This document shows positions 9,241-19,846 of a stretch of 64,000 nucleotides of DNA, piece after piece. Under the pieces are notes generated by a model. The model was given only the letters and a program-made list of their open reading frames with translations, had not been told where the DNA came from and did not search any database. Within the stretch, counting starts at the first letter, position 1. Each line of letters starts with the position of its first letter. Position numbers and translations under genes: made by a program. The stretch is taken from positions 6,267,575 to 6,331,574 of the forward strand of contig OX442324.1 of the NCBI GenBank assembly GCA_949358305.1, written 5' to 3'. The stretch is from Strigamia acuminata. Taxonomy: Eukaryota; Arthropoda; Chilopoda; Geophilomorpha; Linotaeniidae.

Positions 9241-10688
9241 TGTGACGATGACTACCCGGGATAGGAATTAAGGCTAAAAGGACAAGTGAAACTGCAGAGT
9301 GTAGTAAAGTGCAAAGAATGAAGCGTTTATGTTTCTCAAAACATAGAACATTTATTCAAGTCAAAATAAGTTATATAATAACTATGGCCGACAAAATGGC
9401 CAGTAAAATATGTGTGTAACTAACTATACAAACGAGTGGCTCAAAAAGCCCTAATAACGTTAACAGTTGTGTTCAGCCTTGAAATAAGAGTGTGTAAAGT
9501 TCTTATTTCGGGCGTAAAAGGTGTCGTCTGCAATCGGACTGATTGTCGTCTGCTTCGGTTGGTTCTGTGTAACCAAATTATCCGAGGAATGCGGTTGTCT
9601 TTGCTGCATCGTCACAACTTTGGGTGACCATTGGTTTAAATATCTATTCGTAGATATTTACCAATTGGTCTATTTATGATTATCAAAATAACCATAAATA
9701 AAAGTTACTCAAAGTTAGACTTCGAAACTCATGTTAAATTTACGAATAAATCCAAACATGCAAAGGTATGAATTGAGTTATTAAATTACAAATAATCTAA
9801 TAACCAAACATAACTAAAAAAACCTGTATAAATAAAACGATTATGAAAAGACCCTGTCGATTCTGTTGCACCAAAGTACAACCAGCCCAGAATTGAATCA
9901 ATGGCGCTCACGTCAATCCAACACTAGGTTTGACCCTAATGTCTCGGCGGAAAAAGGAATTGAGCACGGCATAAAATGCACGTGCCCCTACAACGGAATG
10001 TTGGCATGTAGTCAGGTAAAGGGTTTGAGCACGGCATTTTACTGCACGTGCCCCTACAACGGAATGTTGGCATGAAGTACGGAAAGGGTTTGAGCACGGA
10101 ATTTAATGCACGTGCCCCTACAACGGAATGTTGGCATGAAGCGAAGCGAAGCGAAGCGTAGAATAAGGGCTCAAGTAGATATCAAACAGAAACAAAAACA
10201 AGAGCGAGCTATTTCCGGTTTACACTGGAATATATGCTCAGTAGAAACAATGAGTTGACCATTGCTCCAATAGGAACACTGGTCACTCAAAACTGTCCAA
10301 TCCTAGTAAATAGGAAGTGGATACAGGGGACACAGTCTTCTACAAAGTCTGTCCCAGGAAGTGGATACGGAGGACACATTTGCAATTAAGGCTATTGTCT
10401 TAATTCAAAGTGTATCTTCAAACACTGTGGGTGGTGAGGGGTGACTTAATCCTTTTGCCCAGGTGTTGTTATAATTTGTCCAAATCATAACACAACTGGA
10501 GGAATAAAGACTCAACTATATCATACTAGTATGATATAATATCTAAGGATACCGTGGATTTATATAAAACCTTTAATTTTATATAAATATCACATAAATA
10601 ACATGTATATTCGAATTTCCCGCCGAAATGGGAAATAGCGCCATCTATCGGTGAACTTGGGACTAAATATGACGTCATGACCGTCACA
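9241..10688 (-). repeat. 5' LTR of the gypsy-type element
   Basis: Same 1448-bp sequence as 156-1603, with the same terminal TGTGACG/CGTCACA and the same 65-bp array (units from about 9960). It is the 5' LTR in element orientation because the primer-binding site adjoins its left end on the plus strand. It should contain the promoter. The target-site duplicate AATG follows at 10689. Confidence 0.95.
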
Positions 10689-11087
10689 AATGAATTTCAG
10701 TGTAAAAAATGATTAAAATGATGAATTTTATTTATTTGGTAATAAAATATTCATTTTATTTGCTAAAATAAGCTTTTTCCTTTTTTAATCAATCAAACAA
10801 TGTTAGCATAGTTTGTTGGTTTATTTGGCAGGTTCAGTTTTTTATTGGTTGTTTTGCCTAGTTAGATTACAATTCTGGTGTTATGGGCTACTTTTTTGTG
10901 TCACTACACCAGTGAGATGGTTCAACCAATAGGAGTTAGGACACCGTTGGGGCGGTTTGGAGTATATAATTTGATGTTTTTTCAACATTGTGTGAGTGTT
11001 CGGACAGACGCCACGTTGTCAGGGGAGGGCCATGAGATGCTGGACGCAACACACACTATCAAAACTATCCGAAATACAAGAGACACA

Positions 11088-11180
11088 AGTATTAGTTATC
11101 TAATATGGCTTTATTGTTGTCTAGGGGGTTTATGGTGTCTCCAGTGTATTTTCCAATGTGATGGCTGCATAACAGTCATT
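11088..11180. repeat. Direct repeat, copy 1 (pair at 15350-15461)
   Basis: Starting at GAGACACAAGTATT and running through TTTCCAATG, this segment repeats with small changes at 15350-15461, in the same orientation and 4.2 kb away. Shared blocks include AATATGGCTTTATTGTTGTC and TTTATGGTGTC. The rest of 10693-11087 holds no feature I can name; its open frame of 185 codons (from 10878) crosses the repeat and has no recognisable domain. Confidence 0.8.
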
Positions 11181-11182
11181 AG

Positions 11183-11245
11183 GGGTGTGCGCGGTACCGG
11201 TATACCGTACCGCGGTATTTTTTTGACAGCGCAATACCGCGGTAG
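11183..11245. repeat. GGTACC-type palindromic motif cluster
   Basis: Nested inverted motifs occur here: GCGGTACCGG, CGGTATACCG, GTACCGCGGTA, then AATACCGCGGTAG after a short T run. A related but more diverged cluster is at 13070-13235, and both begin near TAGGG. Such arrays resemble the subterminal repeats of hAT-type DNA transposons. No transposase or clean terminal inverted repeat was found, so the assignment is tentative. Confidence 0.4.
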
Positions 11246-11628
11246 TTGCTTCTATCATTTCTATGGCAGCTTAGGGCCAAGCAACCAATTGTTGCCCTTT
11301 GCGCCTTTAGTTGCTGCTATCGTGGCTTTCTTGGGTGCAGGAAACAACATTTTGTTGTTTGGATTTTTCCATCCAAATGGGACAAATGATTTTAATTTGT
11401 CAATTCCTGCAGCAATTGGTGCTGCTATCAGTTGATGCGAGATCTTGTTGGTAGGAACAACAGTTTCTGTCTTCTCCGCCTCGGTTGTAGTAGCTGCTAT
11501 AGTTTCCTTATTGAGGATCAATGCTTCTGTTGCTATACAGGCTTTTCTAAAGAGGACCATGTGTTATCTGCATGTAATGCAGCACGTGCCATGTCCCTTG
11601 CTGCCGGTTTTAAAGTTGTCAACACCTT

Positions 11629-11943
11629 TCAGAGTTGATGGCTCTCGTTAACCGGGATTGTAAGCAGTGCATACAGCTTTTCGAGCTTAATCATTACCTG
11701 GGTCGCAGACTCGTGTGATGCTTGTTTCATTTTGGCAATTTCGGCCAGCAACAAAGTGTTGCTAGGCCTGAATTGGAGAATGAATTCGTGTTCAAATTCT
11801 TTCCATGCGTTTTTTGTAATCAATGAGAATCAGGTTCCCGCTTTGCCTCTAAAAAATTTGAACAGGTGTTCCTTGAGCACTTGGTTCATAAAAGGTTCTG
11901 CAAATGTCAGAGCTCCTTTTAGATCCATTAGGAAAGCTTACGT
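11629..11943 (-). pseudogene. Decayed Gag fragment of another retroelement
   Basis: Read on the minus strand from 11943, the translation has the general shape of a retrotransposon Gag core: KEHLFKFFRGKAG, then an in-frame stop, then AWKEFEHEFILQF and a later segment with LLAEIAKMKQASHESATQ. The spacing of the W-F-F residues and the Q-x-x-H-E-S-A-T motif is typical of the Gag family. The internal stop and lack of pol nearby mark it as dead. Further open stretches on the same strand (12095-12460 and 11261-11560) may belong to the same relic but show no motif I trust. Confidence 0.5.
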
Positions 11944-12460
11944 TTTTTTACATTTTTTTTCTTTTTCTTTGATCACGCGCGTATAAGCCGACCCCCCCAA
12001 TTAGCGGCCAGAATTTTGCAATAAATTGTCCGGCTTATACCCAAGGTTATACAGTAGCTTCTGCTGGACCAAAATGTAGTCAGAGTAGCCATCATCATTT
12101 TTTGTAATCGAAACGATTGTTCAGCTTGACAAACTGAAAAGTGGGTAGAAACTGTTTCCGCTCTATCTTCCAATTTGTTACTGTGTTTAACACTTTTCCA
12201 AGTGCTTTTTCCCACTGTACCATTGTTTCAATTGCTGCGATCGGAATTTTAAACATGGTGCACGTGGTTTCTAGCATGCTAAGATGCAATGTTTTGTCTG
12301 TATGGGTTGGCATATTGTTGCTTTGAAAACAATCAATGTCGTCCGTAATATTGAATGATGGTATATTTTCTAATTCTGTAGAGTTTGACTCTGCTTTTTG
12401 CACGAAATAAGTACCTGCTGGAGAGCTCAAAGTGGACTCACCAGTTCTGATGAATGGCAT

Positions 12461-13069
12461 TGACTGAATGTGCCAGAGTGCAGGTCTATGGTTTGCAAAG
12501 TGAACATGGGATTAACCAACAACCAATTAGGAACCAGTAGATTATGCTGATGTAGCCATTCATGGGGGAGGGATTAGTAATGTCACTTCCACTCCTTGTC
12601 TCATAGGTTATGTGATTGGATTAATTCTAGAAATTAAATTCCCAGAGTTCCCAAGAAATTTAAATGTTTAGAATCCAAGTTCTTTTGTCATCACATGTTT
12701 TTCCATTGTTTTCAGGTTGCCATTTCAAAGAAAGAATAAAGATTTTGACCATATAAGTTTTAATATCTCCATTTCTGAAGAAAAACAACATTTTCTGAAA
12801 GCAACAGTGACTTTTTGTTTGAAAGTAAAAGTTCAGAACCAGATCAAAATGGTCTGATTCCATTAGAACACCACTTTTGTGCTAAAAAAAGCACACAAAC
12901 GTATCCTATGAACTTCGAATATTTACACACCAGAGATTTTATCATTGTTTGCAACATTAAAACCTAACCGCGCTAGTGCGCAGACATAGCAACAAGAAAC
13001 GGTCCCAATTTCAGCAACCCTTGGATTGTGTACAGCAACCTGCGGTTGCTTTCTGTCCAGTACTCGGAA
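12461..13069. other. Non-coding stretch without recognisable features
   Basis: About 600 bp of AT-rich sequence. Small open frames exist on both strands but none has a domain, splice context or codon pattern that supports a gene. Confidence 0.6.
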
Positions 13070-13235
13070 CTAGGGATTGCAGTACCGGACGGGTTTTCAT
13101 GATACCGATATTTGGTACTGAAATTTTTTTCCGGTACTATATTCGGTTCCGGTCCCGAATGAAAAATGGGCACCGGTATTGGGGTCAGTACTACTACGGA
13201 AAGCGGTACTGGCACCGATGTTGGTTCCGGTTCTG
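13070..13235. repeat. Second GGTACC-rich cluster
   Basis: Motifs such as CAGTACCGG, ATACCGATA, TTTGGTACTG, CCGGTACTAT, GGTTCCGGTCCCG and GGCACCGGTATT follow each other at short spacing. This resembles a degenerate version of the cluster at 11183. The 104-codon open frame across it is Arg/Tyr-biased because of the repeats and is not taken as a gene. Confidence 0.4.
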
Positions 13236-13369
13236 GATAGTCAATCTATTTCTCAACAAAAATATTTATTTGTCATATATAATTAGATAATAATGTAGTA
13301 CTACAATTTATTCACCTGGCTGAAGTTGGCACCACATTCACATTTGCCCACACTACAGATAGAACAAAT

Positions 13370-13671
13370 CCCAATTTTTTTTACCACGGATTTCAATGGT
13401 TTTTACACGAAAAGATAGAGGACTTTCTCCCGAAAAACCGTGAACAGCACAAATCTCTACTCCTCTTAGTTTTCGAGCAGCAAGCATTTGAATATGGCAC
13501 AAAAAAGACTTGTACTAAATTTCCAAATCTGGTGCCACAACTTCAAACCCCAATATCTCAACAACCTGATCACAGATTTTTTTATTTAAATAACCAAATG
13601 ATATAGAGGACCTTCTCTACAAACCCTGAAAGGCACAACACTCTACCCTTCTTAGTTTTCGAGCGGCGGAC
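13370..13671. repeat. Diverged tandem duplication of about 190 bp
   Basis: The segment from about 13400 to 13480 (AGATAGAGGAC, CTCTTAGTTTTCGAGC) recurs diverged at 13595-13665 (ATATAGAGGACC, CTTCTTAGTTTTCGAGC). The second unit runs straight into the minisatellite. Confidence 0.55.
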
Positions 13672-15358
13672 ACTTAAACGCTGGGGAGCCTACTGGGGGA
13701 GCCTGCTGGGGGAGCCTGCTGGGGAACCTGCTGGGGAGCCTGCTGGGGAGCCTGCTGGGGAGCCTGACATTATTACTTAAACGCTGGGGAGCCTGCTGGG
13801 GGAGCCTGTTGGGGGAGCCTGTTGAGGGAGCCTGCTGGGGAAGCCTGACATTATGACTTAAACGCTGGGGAGCCTGCTGGGGGAGCCTGCTGGGGAGCCT
13901 GCTGGGGGAGCCTGCTGGGGAGCCTGCTGGGGAGCCTGCTGGGGAGCCTGACATTATTACTTAAACGCTGGGGAGCTTGCTGAGGGAGCCTGCTGGGAAA
14001 GCCTGCTGGGGGATCCTGCTGGGGGAGCCTGCTGGGAATGCCTGCTGGGGGAGCCTGCTGGTGAGCTTGACATTATTACTTAAACGCTGGGGAGCCTGCT
14101 GGGGGAGCCTGCTGGGGAAACCTGACATTATTACTTAAACGCTGGGGAGCCTGCTGGGGAGCCTGACATTATTACTTAAACGCTGGGGAGCCTGCTGGGG
14201 AGCCTGCTGATGAGCCTGACATTATTACTTGAACGCTGGGGAGCCTGCTGGGAGAGCCTGCTGGGGGAGCCTGCTGGAGAAGCCTGACATTATTACTTAA
14301 ATGCTGGGGAGCCTGCTGGGGAGCCTGCTGGGGAGCCGGCTGGGGAAGTTTGCTGGGGGAACCTGCTTGGGAGCCTGCTGGGGGAGCCTGCTGGAGGAGC
14401 CTGCTGGGAGAGCCTGCTTGGGAGCCTGCTGGGGGAGCCTGCTGGGGGAGCCTGACATTATTACTTAAACGCTGGGGAGCCTGCTGGGAGAGCCTGTTGG
14501 GGGAGCCTGACATCATTACTTAAACGCTGAGGAGCCTGCTGGGGGAGCCTGTTGGGGGAGCCTGTTGGGAGAGCCTGCTGGTGAGCCTGACATCATTACT
14601 TAAACGCTGGGGAGCCTGCTGGAGGAGCCTGTTGGGGGAGCCTGTTGGGAGAGCCTGCTGGTGAGCCTGACATTATTACTTAAACGCTGGGGAGCCTGCT
14701 GGGGGAGCCTGTTGGAAGAGCCTGCTGGGGAAACCTGACATTATTACTTAAACGCTGGGGAGCCTGCTGGGGGAGCCTGTTGGGGGAGCCTGCTGGGAAA
14801 GCCTGACATTATTACTTAAACGCTGGGGAGCCTGCTGGGGGAGCCTGCTGGGAAAGCCTGACATTATTACTTAAACGCTGGGGAACCTGCTGGGGAGCCT
14901 GCTGGGGAGCCTGACATTATTACTTAAACGCTGGGGAGCCTGCTGGGGGAGCCTGCTGGGGAAGCCTGACATTATTACTTAAACGCTGGGGAGCCTGCTG
15001 GGGAGCCTGCTGGTGAGCCTGACATTATTACTTAAACGCTGGGGAGCCTGCTGGTGAGCCTGACATTATTACATAAACGCTGGGGAGCCTGCTGGGGGAG
15101 CCTGCTGGGGGAGCCTGCTGGGGGAGCCTGCTGGGGGAGCCTGCTGGGGAAGCCTGCTTGGGAGCCTGCTGGGGGAGCCTGCTGGGGGAGCCTGCTGGGG
15201 GAGCCTGCTTGGGAGCCTGCTGGGGGAACCTGTTAGGGGAGCCTGCTGGGGAAGCCTGCTGGGGGAGCCTGCTGAGGAAGCCTGCTGGGGGAGCCTGCTG
15301 GGGGAGCCTGCTGGGGGAGCCTGCTGGGGGAGCCTGCTGGGGGAGCCTGCTGGGGGAG
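13672..15358. repeat. G-rich minisatellite with higher-order structure
   Basis: A 12-13 bp unit (GAGCCTGCTGGGG and variants) is iterated well over a hundred times across 1.7 kb. About twenty boundary units of the form GACATTATTACTTAAACGC interrupt it and divide the array into blocks of 1-10 short units. The last 270 bp (from about 15090) have no boundary unit and are the most uniform. All G runs are on the plus strand. Translations in any frame give meaningless Ser-Pro-Gln-Leu or Gly-Ala-Cys repeats, so the open frames here are not genes. Confidence 0.95.
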
Positions 15359-15461
15359 ACACAAGTATTATGTTATATGTATAATATGGCTTTATTGTTG
15401 TCTAGGGGATTTATGGTGTCTTCAGTGTATTTTCCAATGCGGTGGCTGCCTAACAGCCATC
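15350..15461. repeat. Direct repeat, copy 2 (pair at 11088-11180)
   Basis: Begins exactly where the minisatellite ends (GGGGAGACACAAGTATT) and matches 11088-11180 with small indels. The minisatellite therefore abuts one copy only. The remaining 565 bp up to the LRR gene (15462-16026) hold no feature I recognise. Confidence 0.8.
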
Positions 15462-16026
15462 CCTTTTCAGACCGCGTGGCATGGCGGCCATTGACCGTGG
15501 TCGGTATTGCTATTTCGGTCGTGCCGTCATAACGTTCATGGAAAACATACGACGGACGCAACTTACACGGATGCTCAGGTCCCAGCGGGTGACAGAGTCG
15601 CCACGTCGATCAGTCGAGTTGCCATCACAGTCAGTTTGTAGGTTTTTATAGGCTCAAAACTACAAACAAGAAATCAAAACCACGGGTCTTTTGATCAAAC
15701 GATCATCCAACTTCGCTTCGGATCTCCACAAACTCCTTTCCTGGATGGGAATTAGATTTTTTTCAGGTTGTTTTTTTTTATTCCATGTTTAAAAAGAAAT
15801 TCGACCTAAACTGATACAGACATATTGACTGCTGATGAGTTTGACAGAGATCTTACCACGAACTTGAAATTGACTAAATGTGTTTTTATTTATCTGTTTC
15901 TTTTTTTTTTAAATTTACAATTTTATCTATAATTTTTACTACTATACAGAATCAAAGTCTGACAAAATTATGCCCTATTAGTTTAATCAAATTAAGCAAA
16001 AATTTAAATTTAAATCAAATATTAGT

Positions 16027-17223
16027 TTAGGATTCATAAGCCTGACACAAACAACATGGTGAAAACCTTTCATCTAGAAACCAATCTGCATCACACGCGA
16101 TTTCAATTTCGCACAAAACCGTGACAAAGGGACTGTGTTTTTGAAGCCACACCACTTCCTTGCTTTCTGGTAACTGGTCCATTAAATGAAGCACCTGTAA
16201 ATTTTTGCAGTTTTTTACTAAACATGTAGCAGTTTCCATATGCAGGCAATCCAAACTCAGATGAGTTAGATTTATCAAATTTTCATAGTTCATCCTAAAC
16301 TGCATTTCGTCATAATTAATCCATTCTAAGGATTTGACACTGGGACACAAGCCCAGACATTTCTCCACCACTGCTTCACCAGAATTTAACAATGCTAAAT
16401 GCAAAACACTCAAATTTATCGTCACGGCTTTTTCGTGAGTGCATCGCGAATCAATCACTTGCTGAATGGTCAAAGACCGAAGACATGGTGTAGCGTTTAA
16501 AATCGAATGGACGCAAATATTATTCAATGAGCGTAAACAGATTTTTGTCAAATTGTTCATTTGTGGGTAGAAATTAGTGTGGTACTTGTCGCTGTCGCAT
16601 GGGAAAAAACTTATGCTGCCATCGAAGACGCGGTCGAGTGTGACGTCTAAGTTTGCAATTTTGGATAAAGATCGTAAAAAAAGCAAGCATTCTGTATCGA
16701 TGGACACCTCGGATTCAATTGTAAGGCTGCATAAATTAGGGAAAATTTGGGGAAGTTTCGAAACCAAATCCTTGCATTTGTATATTTCTCTTGTCTCTTC
16801 CGTAAAGGTTATTGACATATCTTTGTAGTTAACGAACACTAACTCTTGTTCCCACAACGATTTAAGAAGACCAAACGTGTCTAAGTGACTGCTGCAGTTT
16901 AAGATTTCGAGACAAGCCAAATGCTTCAGAGCTTTTTCAGCTCCGCTTGCAGTCACGTTGGTATTGCGTAGGCTCAAATACACCAACTGCACCGCTACCG
17001 ATTGCGGCGAGCAAAGAAATTCGATTCCTTGATCTGTTATACCAGGAGAATCCCGACACAACAGCCACTTTAAATGCGGGCAGTATGTCGCGACTAAGCG
17101 CAAAGTGTAGTCGTCGCAGCCAGTTCCACCGGCATTCAATTGTCGCAGGTACGGAAATGATTTTACGAGAAATTCTTGAGTTTGAATTAATCTGAATCTG
17201 TTGCTGTCCGTCCAATCAGACAC
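16027..17223 (-). CDS. Leucine-rich-repeat (RNI-like) protein, 5' end unresolved
   Basis: The open frame codes for irregular leucine-rich repeats of the F-box/LRR (RNI) style: PYLRQLNAGG, PHLKWLLCRD, LVYLSLRNT, NLTHLSLDCLH, NLQVLHLMDQ at intervals of 25-30 residues. The C-terminus is Cys-rich (CCLCQ). The frame opens at a GTG with no in-frame ATG before a stop, so an upstream exon is needed. A candidate is 17447-17612 (ATG at 17612, LYLFSTSILLATSL), with a donor near 17446 and an acceptor near 17165; phase fits only for some pairs, so this join is provisional. No F-box is visible. Likely role: substrate adaptor or scaffold, inferred from fold only. Nearby repeats do not overlap it. Confidence 0.6.
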   Translation of the reverse strand: MSDWTDSNRFRLIQTQEFLVKSFPYLRQLNAGGTGCDDYTLRLVATYCPHLKWLLCRDSPGITDQGIEFLCSPQSVAVQLVYLSLRNTNVTASGAEKALKHLACLEILNCSSHLDTFGLLKSLWEQELVFVNYKDMSITFTEETREIYKCKDLVSKLPQIFPNLCSLTIESEVSIDTECLLFLRSLSKIANLDVTLDRVFDGSISFFPCDSDKYHTNFYPQMNNLTKICLRSLNNICVHSILNATPCLRSLTIQQVIDSRCTHEKAVTINLSVLHLALLNSGEAVVEKCLGLCPSVKSLEWINYDEMQFRMNYENLINLTHLSLDCLHMETATCLVKNCKNLQVLHLMDQLPESKEVVWLQKHSPFVTVLCEIEIACDADWFLDERFSPCCLCQAYES

Positions 17224-17612
17224 ACATTTGTAAAAAAATAAGCGTTTTATGCTCTATTTCAAAAAATGAGAAAAAAAAGTTAATTTTTTAAATTATAAGT
17301 TCTGTACCCTAACATCATCATCGTGTGGCGTGGGCTTACCAAACAAATGTCATTGAATTAGATAAAATGATCTTAGGGTACAATAATTTAGAATGTTACT
17401 TTTTTCCCAAGTTTAAGCAAATTTATGATTTTCAAATTTCCACCCAAGCGTAAATAACGGCGAAAGTCAAGACTGTCTAATCCCATTTCAATCATCAGCA
17501 TCATTTGGAATAAGTTGTATGATTTGTATTGTGTCTCTAAAACGTGCGAGAGCTCTTGTTTTAAACTTGTGGCTAGAAGAATAGATGTAGAAAATAAGTA
17601 AAGCCTTGTCAT

Positions 17613-19846
17613 TAGCTAAGACGGCCTGTATCTTTCGTCTTGAATTACGAATGATAAAATACAAACTTACGCAAACTCAAATATTGAATTAACTGCAAAA
17701 AAGTGATTTCTGAAATAATAAATATGTTTTCTATAAATATGAAATAAATACTTTTCCTTTATTTTTATTTAAATTTTTACGTACTCTCCTCTAATGTTGG
17801 TTCCAATGATGAAGATTTAAGTGTAAGTGCATCCCACACAACATCTGCGACCACTCTCAAACTCAAAGATTTTAAACCTGAAACTTTACGCATTTTTGTT
17901 AATTAAGTATCATGAACTCAGTTTACAAATAAATAATTTTTGCAACGTTAAAATGTTGCTTCCAGATAAATTAAAAAGCTAAAATGGTATATTTCATTCT
18001 TACAGAGCGACTTCCCTCACGTGTTTAATTAATTGTAAAAAAAAATTTTTTACAAAACAATTTACTTATTGATTGTTATAAAACATTATTTTTATTTATT
18101 TATTTATTTTTTTTTGAAAAAATTGTATATTCGGGCTCATTGTTGTAGTTACGCCACTGAATACTCATTGGGGATGTTGGTTGGAATGTTTTTTCCACTA
18201 ATACTACTAGGAAATAACCTAGGTTGAACGAGTTATTAGATTTGGCCACTTGGAGAATTAGGTGTACTCAGCTCTCATTGGCTCACATTTGATGTGACAT
18301 CAATGGGCACCAGTTTTGCTGATCAGTCTTTGAAAAACATTGATACTGATTTCCAAATCCACAAATGCCACCAATTCACTCTAAATTAATGATCTAATTT
18401 ATTCTGCAAATTTTGCAAGTATTTTTCAGGTTTGGAATTTCAATTTGGGTTATTTTTTTTGCCACCATCATCCACAATCCACCATTCTTCCATTGTTCTT
18501 TAAACAGGAATAATAATGGTTGATTGTCAAGGCATCCCAATCCAAGATTTTTCTCTCTCGGCTAAATTGAAGAAAAAAAAATTAGTTCTGTTTAATCAGA
18601 TTAATTAAAAAAAATTAAATTTTCTTTATTGATTTTATTATTTTTGGCTAGATTTCAGTGATTTCTGATCCATTAAAACCAAACATGTGAAATTATTACA
18701 AAATTTTAAACATATTTGTGCATCATTTGTATTTGTGTACTCAAAACAATTAGAATTAAGAGCTGTTGTATATCCTTTGATATTGTGTCAATAACAACTG
18801 CATTAAACGTTGATACACGTTAACTACAATGGTTTATTTCACTTGGTTGCGCTTGGTTGCCATCACAATCACTCGATATTTCAACATCCAATTACAACTC
18901 TACAGACTACTAGCGCCTACTAGTGCCAATATTAGAACAAACCATATCTAAACAAACACTACACGAGCCAAAAACAAGTGATTCTTAGATCAATTTGCAA
19001 CAATCAATATAAAACAATTCATATAAAATAATCTTTAATAAATAAAACAGATCAAGATGTATTCTTGCTGTATGATTTTGAATAAAGAGTTGGCATGTCA
19101 TGTCGAGTTGGCATGTAGAGTTGGCATGTTATGCCGAGATGGCATGTCATAGCATAAGAAGTAATATTGAGTCGTTTGGTCCCCCATAATATACGGCGAA
19201 AGTCCTGTTGTGTATAGAATTTATCCAGATTCAAGTTTTTATCGACATGTGAATATTTACACGGGGGGGGGGGGGGGGGTACTTTACCCCCAATTGAGGT
19301 CAAAGTAAATAAAATATTTGACAAAACCGGCTCATCTATTTTTATTTATGTCTATCATTGTCCGCGCACAATAAATCTTGTCTCTCTCTTAATGTTAACT
19401 TAATGTTAACTAATTAAAAATAATAATTCCAGAAATAAATACCTAAACTGCAATAAAAATTACGTTTATGAGATCAATAAAGTTCCGGCTGTGAGTACAC
19501 ATTGCCTGAAGCATTGGTCTGCAAACTCTATACAGAATAACGAACATGATTAACTATGTTAATCGTTATCTCGTTAGTAGTTTTTTAAATTGTTGACATC
19601 AATCATACATTACGACTTACAAGTGCATTACATCGACCACAATTAGTTGCAAAATTGAAATTTGGGCCACGCAAAGAGAATGAAGGTTATTATTTACGCT
19701 ACAACCTTTTTTTTGTAAACTACATATTTCCAAAAAGTAAACCATCATGCTTGGTTGGATAAGTCGATAAAAGTCACTTCTAGAGATGTTTGAAGTAAAT
19801 GTCCTTATTTGGATCACTTCATGCTACAGCATCTATCAAAGCTGAC
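17613..19846. other. Intergenic stretch with simple repeats only
   Basis: More than 2 kb of AT-rich DNA without a supportable gene. It holds a short minisatellite near 19085-19150 (four copies of GAGTTGGCATGT-like units) and a run of 18 G at about 19263-19280. The 90-codon open frame at 19052-19324 crosses both and is an artefact of them. Confidence 0.6.

Larger units (their letters stand above)
152..10692 (-). mobile_element. Full-length Ty3/gypsy-type LTR retrotransposon with target-site duplication
   Basis: Two long terminal repeats of equal length (156-1603 and 9241-10688, 1448 bp each) flank gag and pol on the minus strand. The flanking 4-bp direct repeat AATG (152-155 and 10689-10692) is the target-site duplication. 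LTRs begin TGTGACG and end CGTCACA, so they carry the usual TG..CA ends inside a short inverted repeat. Pol order is protease, reverse transcriptase, RNase H, integrase, which defines the Ty3/gypsy group. There is no room for an envelope gene between pol and the 3' LTR, so this is a plain retrotransposon and not an errantivirus. Both reading frames are open and the LTRs look identical by eye, so insertion was recent and the copy may still be competent. Confidence 0.95.

Noticed and set aside
10878-11435. 185-codon open frame on the plus strand
   Set aside because: It crosses a dispersed repeat and a palindromic cluster, has no domain and overlaps a likely relic on the other strand.
13652-15362. 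Several Ser-Pro-Gln-Leu and Gly-Ala-Cys open frames, and a superficial likeness to a repeat-spacer array
   Set aside because: All are translations of a minisatellite in different phases; the units are too short, unequal and tandem to be a CRISPR-like array, and the host is a eukaryote.
16937-17215. 92-codon minus-strand frame beginning MDGQQQ
   Set aside because: Shadow of the LRR frame in another phase; only the LRR frame shows repeat structure.
19263-19280. Run of 18 G as a possible regulatory G-quadruplex
   Set aside because: A single homopolymer run in repeat-rich intergenic DNA; its length is also prone to sequencing error.
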